A stretch of 6,502 nt of DNA from Fidelibacterota bacterium. Its GTDB lineage: Bacteria; Fidelibacterota; UBA2242; B5-G15. Location: contig QNCQ01000108.1 of NCBI GenBank assembly GCA_003645825.1, positions 1 to 6,502 on the forward strand, given 5' to 3'. Position numbers and translations under genes: made by a program. The notes under the pieces are model-generated. The model was not told where the DNA came from, searched no databases, and saw nothing but the letters and a program-made list of their open reading frames with translations. This document shows positions 1-6,502 of the stretch, in pieces (the first letter of the stretch is position 1; every line of letters begins with the position of its first letter).

Positions 1-152
1 GAGATGTCCCTATCGGCTACCTTCGCAAGTATGACCTCTTCCAGCTGCACCGGTTTCCTGTAAAATAGCAATAGCAATAGCAAAGAAAAAACACCAACGA
101 ATGCAAAAGCTATTATAAGTTTTCTCTTCAAGAGCACTTTTTCCATAAACAT
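1..152 (-). CDS. Membrane-anchored protein, N-terminal fragment; possible SurA/parvulin-type peptidyl-prolyl isomerase
   Basis: This reading frame runs off the left edge of the window, so only the first 50 codons or so are visible. Seen: a short basic start (EKVLLKRK), one hydrophobic segment of about 19 residues (LIIAFAFVGVFSLLLLLLFY), then a soluble start reading RKPVQLEEVILAKVADRDIS. No lipobox cysteine and no clear signal-peptidase site follow the hydrophobic run, so it looks like an uncleaved inner-membrane anchor with the rest in the periplasm. Known: the pattern ILAKVxDRxIS, soon after a membrane anchor, is common just before the N-terminal helices of SurA/PpiD-like foldases. The function is therefore an inference from about ten residues. 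Two in-frame ATGs exist, at 152-150 and 146-144. The first shares its A with the TGA stop of the preceding gene (TGATG) and is preferred because it suggests translational coupling; neither has a convincing Shine-Dalgarno sequence. It is the last visible gene of the operon. Confidence 0.72.
   Translation of the reverse strand, partial: MFMEKVLLKRKLIIAFAFVGVFSLLLLLLFYRKPVQLEEVILAKVADRDI
66..83. repeat. Short tandem hexamer, three copies of TAGCAA (TTGCTA on the minus strand)
   Basis: Three perfect adjacent copies of a six-base unit lie inside the coding region for the transmembrane segment of the gene at the left edge and encode part of its poly-leucine run. Gain or loss of a unit would change the segment by two residues (Leu-Leu) without shifting the frame. 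It may be only codon repetition in a leucine-rich helix. Confidence 0.6.
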
Positions 153-1207
153 CAAAATGATATGATCATTTCATAAGTTGAAGTATTTCCAAGAATTCCT
201 ATATCTCTGAAAGAATAATTTATCCTAAATTCTCTATTCCCAAGAAAATTTAACTTTATGCCTCCGCCATAAGACATACTATATTGAGAGTTTTCCATAA
301 ACAAAGCTTTATATCCTGCTCTCAAATATAATGTCCCAGTAGTAGAAAAACGGAAGCTGTACTGAACCCCCATATTAACATATTCACAATTATTGTTGGG
401 ATGAATAGCATCCACGGAAAGGACTATCTCACCTAATCTATTAATTATCGGTTTTGCTGAAATCCCCAATCTAAAAATTACTGGTAACTCCCACGCCTCC
501 AGCGCAAATTTACCCTTCACATTCGCATAATTACCTTCCTCATCTTTAAGAATATCTATAAGCCTTAGTAGATCAATTCCATCGTACCTCATTTTTGTTC
601 CAAAATTTGATATACTCATTCCTATATTTAAACCATCTTCTTTTCTCCCCGTCACAGAATAAAACCCTGTATTTATAATAACTCCTAAATCAACAGCCAT
701 AGCTGAAGCCTTCATATGAAGTATATTAGAAGCTATATATTTAAAACTCGACCCAAAGGCAAACCAATTTGTTATCTTTCTAGCATAACTAATAGAAACT
801 GCTACATCTGAAGGAGAAAATTTCTCGCCCGTGCCTTCTGGTCTGGACACGGTAGTAACGTCCATTTCTCCATAGTTCACACTTATAACATTAAAAGCAA
901 AAGCTCCTATTCTCTGAAGCGGAATCCCTACAGATACAAAAGAGGTTTTTATCCCTACAATCCATGGCTGATAGGAAAACAAAGCTTCTCCTCTCTCCAA
1001 ATACCCAAGCCCAGCAGGATTCCAGTACACACAGGATACATCTCCGGTCATACTCACATAAGCATCACCCATAGCACACGCAGCAGAGCCATACCCATAT
1101 TCCAGAAAGTTCGCTGTTGTTGTCCCCACTCTCATTGGCTTCTGAGCACCCACTATGCCAGAAATTGATAAAAACAAAAGAAAAAGCACTCTGTCCAACC
1201 TTCTCAT
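152..1207 (-). CDS. PorV/PorQ-family outer-membrane beta-barrel protein
   Basis: Complete protein of 351 residues. Residues 1-21 form a signal peptide (MRR start, hydrophobic core, likely cut after GIVGA before Gln22). The mature N terminus holds the family hallmark at about residues 38-70: a glycine/alanine-rich stretch with MGDAYVS, then an aspartate in TGDVS, then YWNPAGLGYL. The rest alternates short hydrophobic strands with turns, for example FGSSFKYI, LGISAKP, LYLRAGYKA and FRINYSF, as expected for a barrel related to FadL/OmpP1. The last residue is an aromatic Phe in YEMIISF, fitting a BAM-recognised beta-signal. Known: in Bacteroidota, PorV carries T9SS cargo from the translocon to the attachment complex and PorQ is part of that complex; other FCB lineages carry many uncharacterised paralogues. 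Inferred: its place downstream of a gene with a T9SS-like tail suits a shuttle or attachment role, but a plain channel or structural role is possible. The ATG at 1207 follows a good ribosome binding site. Confidence 0.85.
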   Translation of the reverse strand: MRRLDRVLFLLFLSISGIVGAQKPMRVGTTTANFLEYGYGSAACAMGDAYVSMTGDVSCVYWNPAGLGYLERGEALFSYQPWIVGIKTSFVSVGIPLQRIGAFAFNVISVNYGEMDVTTVSRPEGTGEKFSPSDVAVSISYARKITNWFAFGSSFKYIASNILHMKASAMAVDLGVIINTGFYSVTGRKEDGLNIGMSISNFGTKMRYDGIDLLRLIDILKDEEGNYANVKGKFALEAWELPVIFRLGISAKPIINRLGEIVLSVDAIHPNNNCEYVNMGVQYSFRFSTTGTLYLRAGYKALFMENSQYSMSYGGGIKLNFLGNREFRINYSFRDIGILGNTSTYEMIISF

Positions 1208-1213
1208 CTATTT

Positions 1214-1221
1214 CTCCCCTT
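1214..1221 (-). promoter_or_regulatory. Ribosome binding site of the PorV/PorQ-family gene
   Basis: The minus strand reads AAGGGGAG, six bases before the ATG at 1207. It occupies the middle of the 19-nt gap after the TAA stop of the receptor gene. This is the only signal in that gap; no promoter or hairpin is seen, which supports co-transcription with the receptor. Confidence 0.7.
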
Positions 1222-1226
1222 CTTAC

Positions 1227-3971
1227 TTAATAAAACTTTACCTCAATACCTAACTTTACAAACCTTGGTGCGGAAAACATAGCAGGATTCTTGATTCTAT
1301 CCCAATAATCATTGAAGTTACTCTTATGATTCTCTATCTCATTCTCCCTTGCTATAACAGTGTAAGCTCTCCCCGTAGTTCCATACACCCACACCTCGTT
1401 TAACCTATCCAGAAGATTGTAGATAAGCAGTTTAACTCCCACGCAAAATCTGTTGCCCCTGATGAAATTATAATACGCATTTAGATCAACATTCACTCTG
1501 TAAGGCATGTAATCATTGTTAGGAAGTATATTTATACTTGAAAGCGGGTTTTCTGGAATCGGAGTCCACGTGTAAGGAGTTCCAGAATCATACCTTACAC
1601 GTACAGTCGAACCAGCGTTTTGTGAAGAATAACTAACAGCAATATTAACTGTATGCCTCTGATCCCATGACATTGGTATAAACTTATTCACTGGATCCAT
1701 ATTATTACCCGCTCTATCAAAACTAAAAGTGGGGGAATCAGCATTACCCCGGGTATACATAAATGTATACGAGGCAGAGACAAGAAGTTTACCATACTCA
1801 AAATCATATTTTAATTCCAAACCCCTCGCATTGCCATAGTCCTTGTTTGTATACAATCCATACCTTATTTGATTAAAAGTCGTAATAACCTTTGTACTCA
1901 ATAGGTCATAAATATCTCTGTAAAAAACCACCACTTCCAGATTCATGTTGGCAGTTAATTCCTGCCACAATCCAATCTCATACTGAACAGTCTTCTGGGC
2001 TCTTATCTGAGGATTACCCATCACCGTAGCAAAGTCGTAGGGAGGGACAACAAAGTCGTGATTTTGATACACGGAATACAGTGGCGGCATCTGGAAGAAA
2101 TGCCCGTAGGAAAAGTGCAGAAGAGCAGCCCTCCCAAGCCTATATGAGATACCAATACGGGGGCTTAACTGATACTTAGGGTCAGCCTTAATAAACTTGC
2201 TCATTTTCTCAGGATCCTCAAAATAAAGCTGATTGGCAGGGTTTCTCCACTGAGAAGGATAAACCGTATTAGGATCAAAATAATCAAACCTCACTCCGGC
2301 ATTTATAACCATCTCTTCGAATTCCATCTTATCCTGAATATACCAGGAAAATTCAAAAGGTCTTTTTGTGTAGATATCCGAATAAAGAGTGGAATCTGGA
2401 AGAATCACTGGCTCGTAATATGGAAAAACTACCTCACCCTTTGTAGAGTCATAATAAAAGTAATTCGCTATATCACTACCCTCATACTTGTTTCTTACCG
2501 TTTTGCTGCTATTGTATAGATAATGCGAAGTATAGAGGAATCCCGTTTTGAAACAGTGATTGGTATTAAGCTGTTTGGTTAAATCATACTTCACACTAAA
2601 ATCTTTTGTTACTCTCTCTACGTGGTGTTTTTGCTGTCCCCCAGTGTAAAATCCACACCCAAAACTTCGCATGTACCCATCATGAACATACCTTTTATCC
2701 GTTGGGTCCTTATAAACATAACTACCGAAATAAGTTCTCATCCACGATACTTTAAATTCATGAAACATTGAACTACTCAAAGACTGGTTTAAAAGCAATG
2801 CGAGCATCTGAGAATTGCTATGATCTGTAGCCCTTCCATAGGGATTGTATTTGAAAGAGTGATCATAATACTGATACCTGCTCCTTCCATAATTTGATAT
2901 TAGAGATATTTTTGTTCGAGAACCAGCTTTCCAACTTATTTTCCCAAATATCCTCGTATTTTCACTCCAGTCCATCGGAACATATTCCCCTGTACCGGTA
3001 TGTTCACTGTACCACTCCGTAGAATCCCCATGAAAATCACTATAATCATCAACATTAAATCTATATATGCCATTCAAATGCCCAAGATTGCTGCGTAGCT
3101 GACCGTTGACAAAGAAAAATAATCTATTCCTGCGTAATGGACCTGATAAAGAGAAATAAAGATCTTTGGCCCTTATCTCAAGTGGCTTTAATCCAATGAA
3201 TATATTATCATGAGTAGTTACGTAATTACCAGCATTCAAAGAGAGCATACCTCTAAAACTATTTCCTCCTTCCTTGGTTACAACATTCACCACCCCGCTC
3301 ATTGCCCGACCATATTCCGCATTAAAAGTCCCGGTTATAACCTCAACCTCTTCAACTACATCCGGATTAACATCAAGTGCCTTACCATACCCAAAAGACT
3401 CATTAACCTGTATCCCATCCAGTAAATAAAGAACTTCACCCGATCTTCCACCTCTAAAATGCCCCACAACAACACCTGGCTGCATCGAAACCACCTGATC
3501 TACGCTTTCCACAGGCAGCTTCTCTATGGTCTTTGATGATACATTCCTTATTGAACTTGTTTGATCCTTTTTAATCTCAATTCTTTCTGCTTTAACTACA
3601 ATAGTTTTTCCCTTTATAACCGTAGGCTTCATTTTTACGTTGAGCTCTGCAGTTCTGTTCACAGAAACCTGAAATTTTTTGTATACAACAGTCTCAAAAC
3701 CCATCATTTGTACCTTAACAGTATAAAAACCCGGGGGAACATTTATTATAAAAAAGCGACCACTCCTATCTGCAACAGCTCCCATTATGTAGCTAAGTTT
3801 CACTTCCCTATCATCAACCCACTTTGAGGTTATCATAACCTGAGCGCCCACTAAAGGCTCTCCAGTCTCCGCGTTAGTAACAACACCCGAAATTTTCCCT
3901 GTTACCTGAGCCCGAGCTAAAGCCCAAAACATAAAAATCAAAACCAGCAGAAAAGATAATCTTTTAATCAT
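1227..3971 (-). CDS. TonB-dependent outer-membrane receptor with carboxypeptidase-regulatory-like N-terminal domain
   Basis: A 914-residue receptor, numbered here from the ATG at 3971. Residues 1-21 are a signal peptide (MIKRLS start, probable cut after ALARA). Residues 25-112 form a CarboxypepD_reg-like beta-sandwich (GKISGVVTNAETGEPLVGAQ, later GRFFIINVPPGFYTVKV). TIVVKAE at 123-129 is a plausible TonB box. The plug covers about 132-235, with LPVESVDQVVSMQPGV, YLLDGIQVN, VEEVEVITGTFNAEYG and SGVVNVVTKEGG. The remainder is a barrel with many aromatic strands and ends in an IEVKFY beta-signal. Known: such receptors use TonB-ExbBD energy to import bulky ligands or export/secure surface material; the fused N-terminal domain is typical of Bacteroidota and Oar-like receptors. 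The ligand cannot be told; no SusD partner is visible in the window. A GTG at 3980 is in frame and would add three residues, but it lies inside the Shine-Dalgarno sequence that serves the ATG, so the ATG is preferred. The gene begins 16 nt after the upstream stop. Confidence 0.92.
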   Translation of the reverse strand: MIKRLSFLLVLIFMFWALARAQVTGKISGVVTNAETGEPLVGAQVMITSKWVDDREVKLSYIMGAVADRSGRFFIINVPPGFYTVKVQMMGFETVVYKKFQVSVNRTAELNVKMKPTVIKGKTIVVKAERIEIKKDQTSSIRNVSSKTIEKLPVESVDQVVSMQPGVVVGHFRGGRSGEVLYLLDGIQVNESFGYGKALDVNPDVVEEVEVITGTFNAEYGRAMSGVVNVVTKEGGNSFRGMLSLNAGNYVTTHDNIFIGLKPLEIRAKDLYFSLSGPLRRNRLFFFVNGQLRSNLGHLNGIYRFNVDDYSDFHGDSTEWYSEHTGTGEYVPMDWSENTRIFGKISWKAGSRTKISLISNYGRSRYQYYDHSFKYNPYGRATDHSNSQMLALLLNQSLSSSMFHEFKVSWMRTYFGSYVYKDPTDKRYVHDGYMRSFGCGFYTGGQQKHHVERVTKDFSVKYDLTKQLNTNHCFKTGFLYTSHYLYNSSKTVRNKYEGSDIANYFYYDSTKGEVVFPYYEPVILPDSTLYSDIYTKRPFEFSWYIQDKMEFEEMVINAGVRFDYFDPNTVYPSQWRNPANQLYFEDPEKMSKFIKADPKYQLSPRIGISYRLGRAALLHFSYGHFFQMPPLYSVYQNHDFVVPPYDFATVMGNPQIRAQKTVQYEIGLWQELTANMNLEVVVFYRDIYDLLSTKVITTFNQIRYGLYTNKDYGNARGLELKYDFEYGKLLVSASYTFMYTRGNADSPTFSFDRAGNNMDPVNKFIPMSWDQRHTVNIAVSYSSQNAGSTVRVRYDSGTPYTWTPIPENPLSSINILPNNDYMPYRVNVDLNAYYNFIRGNRFCVGVKLLIYNLLDRLNEVWVYGTTGRAYTVIARENEIENHKSNFNDYWDRIKNPAMFSAPRFVKLGIEVKFY

Positions 3972-3976
3972 TTTTT

Positions 3977-3983
3977 CCACCTC
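3977..3983 (-). promoter_or_regulatory. Ribosome binding site of the TonB-dependent receptor gene
   Basis: The minus strand reads GAGGTGG here, five bases before the ATG at 3971. GAGGTG matches the extended anti-Shine-Dalgarno sequence. The in-frame GTG at 3980-3978 is part of this motif, which argues that it is not the start. The site begins four bases after the TGA stop of the upstream gene, so terminating ribosomes could re-initiate here. Confidence 0.7.
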
Positions 3984-3987
3984 ATCC

Positions 3988-6502
3988 TCACTTTACCACC
4001 GCAAATTTCCCCATCTTAACTTCTCCAGTTACCTTTGACCTCACATAATAGATATAGACGCCAGAAGCGATTTCGAGCCCTTCCCTGGTTAACATATCCC
4101 AGTGAACAATACCATTACTGGGCTCATTCTCCACATTTATTTCGTCAATGAGTACGCCACTTGATGTAAAGATTTTGATAACACAGTTAGCCGGAATATT
4201 AGTGAACATCAATCTCCTGGGCTGATTAAGAAACGGATTATATACAGCAGGCTCCATTTCGTTCGTAGCAATATAAGGATTGGGAACTACTTTTATATTT
4301 TCCATATCATTTTTAAGCTTATTTTTATCAACATTAACAGCAGGTTTTACTCTAAAAACTAAAGAATCAGCCTCAATAAACGGTCTTTTAAACTCCACCC
4401 GGTATATATCCCCGTTCACAGGTATCTTCCCCTGTTTATATGCTTCTCTTAAATCTATCGAGAATACAGTACCAACCCAGTATACGTTAGAACCAAAAGC
4501 AATTGTATGTCCCGCAAGAACTACATCGTCTTCTACACTGTACACAGAGTCACCATTCAAATCATATACTACAAGGTCAAGTGTATCATATAAACCTTCT
4601 TCGTTTTTGAAACTTGTTATAAGAACATAAAAGTTTAATTTTTGCCCAAGAAGTGCCTTCTCATTAATCTCTTTCCCGTCTAAATTCTTTATTCCCCTCG
4701 TAGCAGAAACTTTAGAAACATATGAATCATCACCTGTAAAAACTATATCATACGTCCATGGGTAGTACCTGGATTCCTCCATAGAGGGCATAACGACAAT
4801 CGGGGCACTCCCCTTTATCCATCCTGTCCTTTCAAAATCAAACTCAGGTTCTAAAACACTTCTTATACGAAGCTGTAACCCATCAAAAGGATCCGATACA
4901 ACCTCCTTATTCAGATAATAATACCTGCCCGCCGATGAATATTGAATATTATTAGAGAAAAATTTCTCAGGGCTCTCTTTATAAATAACTGAATCCCCTT
5001 TTTTCACATAATAACCGTAGTTTACATAAGACAAATCATATTTCGACCTAAAAGCCTCAACAGGCTTCAGGTATCCCAAAGTATCAATCAGAAACTTGAC
5101 AATATACTCAGCATCCGGGTCCACCAACTCATCATTTAACACCTCCGGAGTTATCTCCCCGGTGCCAACAAGAGAAGTTTTTTCTTCAGTTATGTCAATC
5201 GATGGGGATACATAACCTGCTGCAGACTTACGCGGGACGACTACCTGTACATTCCTCCCAACAGCTACAATATTTTCACTTTCATCCAGCTCTATCACAA
5301 GATTGTTTTCCGAAGGCATAATATCCACCTCTTCCCCATCTATACCATAATCATAAGCTGTCAAACCATAGTAGTAAGTTCTCCCATTTTCAACATTGTA
5401 ATCAACAAAGTAGTGCTGAATCCCAGTGTCATCACCAAGGTAGAAACAGATACCATTGAACACAACAAAATCAGCGGCACCTTTCTTCCCATCCTTCAAA
5501 TCACACTGAAAAATCGGCTTCTTCCCAATTTTACTTCCATACATATCAGTTATAAGCTCTGCATCCTGAAAGTGCTTATCAGTAGCCTTATATAATTTGT
5601 ATCCTTCAAAATCGTTGACCCCTCTGAGTAATGGCTCCCTTGTAAGTCTATCTGCTACATCATCCCATGTAAGAATAACTTTACCATCTCCCGGTATGGC
5701 AGTAAGAGTTGGCATTTTCGGAGGTTGCGCAAATCTGTAATCGCTCTCGTAGATTCCCTGAACAATTTGTTTCTTCTGGAATAGCGATGGAGCCGCATGT
5801 TCTGCCGATTGCAAACCACTCAGATCATCAAACGAGTGTAAAATAGCCATAGAAATTCTTTCTGTCCTTCCCTTATACAGAGTAAAAGTTCCTGTCCCAA
5901 ACAATGTATAAAGATTTCCCACAACGCCTGTCCACTCGATCAACTCGTGGGCACTCAATACCTCAAAGGTTTCTTTGTCTTGTGCCGCAAAAGGAGCTTG
6001 ATCAAAAGGCGGTTCATCATACATTCTGAAACATGTTAAACCTATCATATCGGATTCTGAAATATCAGTTGCATTAAAATTAGGCTCACATCCATACCCC
6101 TCTAAAAAATCCGGTTTATGATTACACTCTGACCCATCGGGATCAGGACCGGTATAATTCAGTTCACCAGGACCTACACCATCAAGACCAACATCATCTC
6201 CAGGAAATTCTTCCTCATCATACACACCATTATGATTTTCATCGTTTCCATCTATCCAATCTTGATCCTCATCTCCCTCATAGTGTTCCCGAAGGTCTTC
6301 CTCATCAAGGCCATACCATTTCAAAAACTTATCAAGATCAGCTATTCCGTCATAAGGCCCCACTATATTTCCAGCAGGATTATCCCGCCGTTCATCTATC
6401 AAACCATCATCGTCATTGTCTATACCATCATCAAATTTCCCCGGGCTTTCAAGAAAGGCAATACCCATTATACCCGTTCTAATACCACCTGTCCCTATAC
6501 CA
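3988..6502 (-). CDS. Large secreted surface protein with calcium-loop, fibronectin III-like and T9SS-like C-terminal sorting domains (5' partial)
   Basis: The frame is open to the right edge, so the N terminus and any signal peptide are missing. The ATG at 6468 is used below only as residue 1; eleven in-frame codons precede it in the window (GIGTGGIRTGI). Residues 13-130 are very acidic, with two EF-hand-type loops (DNDDDGLIDE at 17-26, DENHNGVYDE at 76-85) and a degenerate one near 66-73, as in thrombospondin-3/dockerin-like calcium sites. About 250-375 is fibronectin type III-like: PGDGKVILTWDD, FEGYKLYKATD, GRTYYYGLTAYD. About 380-720 is beta-rich and unrecognised. About 725-826 is a sorting-type domain with VVPNPYI, IKIFTSSGVLI, GIVHWD, ASGVYIYYV and GKFAVVK at the end. 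Known: such tails direct proteins through T9SS, or belong to the FlgD-Ig-like fold. Inferred: a calcium-stabilised extracellular protein, perhaps bound to the cell surface. No catalytic motif was found. The stop abuts the ribosome binding site of the receptor gene. Confidence 0.85.
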   Translation of the reverse strand, partial: GIGTGGIRTGIMGIAFLESPGKFDDGIDNDDDGLIDERRDNPAGNIVGPYDGIADLDKFLKWYGLDEEDLREHYEGDEDQDWIDGNDENHNGVYDEEEFPGDDVGLDGVGPGELNYTGPDPDGSECNHKPDFLEGYGCEPNFNATDISESDMIGLTCFRMYDEPPFDQAPFAAQDKETFEVLSAHELIEWTGVVGNLYTLFGTGTFTLYKGRTERISMAILHSFDDLSGLQSAEHAAPSLFQKKQIVQGIYESDYRFAQPPKMPTLTAIPGDGKVILTWDDVADRLTREPLLRGVNDFEGYKLYKATDKHFQDAELITDMYGSKIGKKPIFQCDLKDGKKGAADFVVFNGICFYLGDDTGIQHYFVDYNVENGRTYYYGLTAYDYGIDGEEVDIMPSENNLVIELDESENIVAVGRNVQVVVPRKSAAGYVSPSIDITEEKTSLVGTGEITPEVLNDELVDPDAEYIVKFLIDTLGYLKPVEAFRSKYDLSYVNYGYYVKKGDSVIYKESPEKFFSNNIQYSSAGRYYYLNKEVVSDPFDGLQLRIRSVLEPEFDFERTGWIKGSAPIVVMPSMEESRYYPWTYDIVFTGDDSYVSKVSATRGIKNLDGKEINEKALLGQKLNFYVLITSFKNEEGLYDTLDLVVYDLNGDSVYSVEDDVVLAGHTIAFGSNVYWVGTVFSIDLREAYKQGKIPVNGDIYRVEFKRPFIEADSLVFRVKPAVNVDKNKLKNDMENIKVVPNPYIATNEMEPAVYNPFLNQPRRLMFTNIPANCVIKIFTSSGVLIDEINVENEPSNGIVHWDMLTREGLEIASGVYIYYVRSKVTGEVKMGKFAVVK

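Noticed and set aside
1208..1226. Promoter or terminator in the gap between the receptor and the PorV/PorQ-family gene
   Set aside because: The 19 bases contain a ribosome binding site and no inverted repeat, T-run hairpin or -10/-35 pair.
3210..3827. Plus-strand open frames at 3210-3425 (71 codons) and 3561-3827 (88 codons)
   Set aside because: Both lie opposite the conserved plug and N-terminal domain of the receptor, are low-complexity (rich in Asn, Ile, Ser, Tyr as expected from antisense of AT-rich coding), and show no ribosome binding site or family resemblance.
4280..4630. Plus-strand open frame of 116 codons with a hydrophobic start resembling a signal peptide
   Set aside because: It is antisense to the sorting domain and the beta-rich part of the surface protein. 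Its Ser/Thr/Leu-rich content is what the opposite strand of such coding gives, and no domain is recognisable.
5413..5595. Plus-strand open frame of 60 codons
   Set aside because: It is antisense to the fibronectin-like domain, has no ribosome binding site and no recognisable motif.
6466..6468. ATG at 6468 as the true start of the surface protein
   Set aside because: The frame stays open to the window edge, no Shine-Dalgarno precedes this ATG, and no signal peptide follows it although the protein is clearly secreted. The upstream residues (GIGTGGIRTGI) read as normal coding.
1227..6502. SusC/SusD pair
   Set aside because: The receptor is SusC/Oar-like in domain order, but the upstream protein has no SusD/RagB-type helical repeats and no visible lipoprotein signal; it is built of beta domains with a T9SS-like tail.
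1..6502. Mobile element, phage, CRISPR or RNA gene
   Set aside because: No transposase or integrase, no terminal inverted repeats, no regularly spaced repeats and no tRNA-like cloverleaf were seen; coding fills almost the whole window on one strand.

Overview
The window looks like ordinary chromosome from a Gram-negative bacterium of the Fibrobacterota-Chlorobiota-Bacteroidota (FCB) superphylum or a neighbouring candidate lineage (Calditrichota/KSB1, Kryptonia, Marinimicrobia or Ignavibacteria type). This is inferred from the combination of a PorV/PorQ-family barrel, an Oar-like TonB-dependent receptor with an N-terminal carboxypeptidase-regulatory-like domain, and a large secreted protein ending in a type IX secretion (T9SS)-style sorting domain. 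The DNA is AT-rich by eye, with many ATA and AGA codons. No 16S or other marker is present, so the phylum cannot be fixed.

Everything real lies on the minus strand, so the transcription order runs from high to low coordinates. (1) 6502-3988: the 3' part of a large secreted, probably surface-exposed protein with EF-hand-like calcium loops, a fibronectin type III-like domain and a C-terminal sorting domain; its N terminus lies outside the window. (2) 3971-1227: a complete TonB-dependent outer-membrane receptor. (3) 1207-152: a complete PorV/PorQ-family outer-membrane beta-barrel. (4) 152-1: the first 50 codons or so of a membrane-anchored protein whose last visible residues resemble the start of a SurA/parvulin-type periplasmic foldase.

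The genes are packed as one operon. The gaps are 16 nt (7 nt if the alternative GTG start is used), 19 nt, and a one-base TGATG stop-start overlap. No promoter or terminator is visible, so the operon starts before and ends after the window. There is no gene-free stretch longer than about 20 bases, and no RNA gene, CRISPR array, insertion sequence or other mobile element.

The products fit a single cell-envelope theme. A surface protein with a T9SS-like tail, a TonB-energised outer-membrane channel, a barrel of the family that shuttles T9SS cargo in Bacteroidota, and possibly a periplasmic chaperone are made together. Whether they act as one uptake or display machine is inference; the substrate cannot be read from the sequence.
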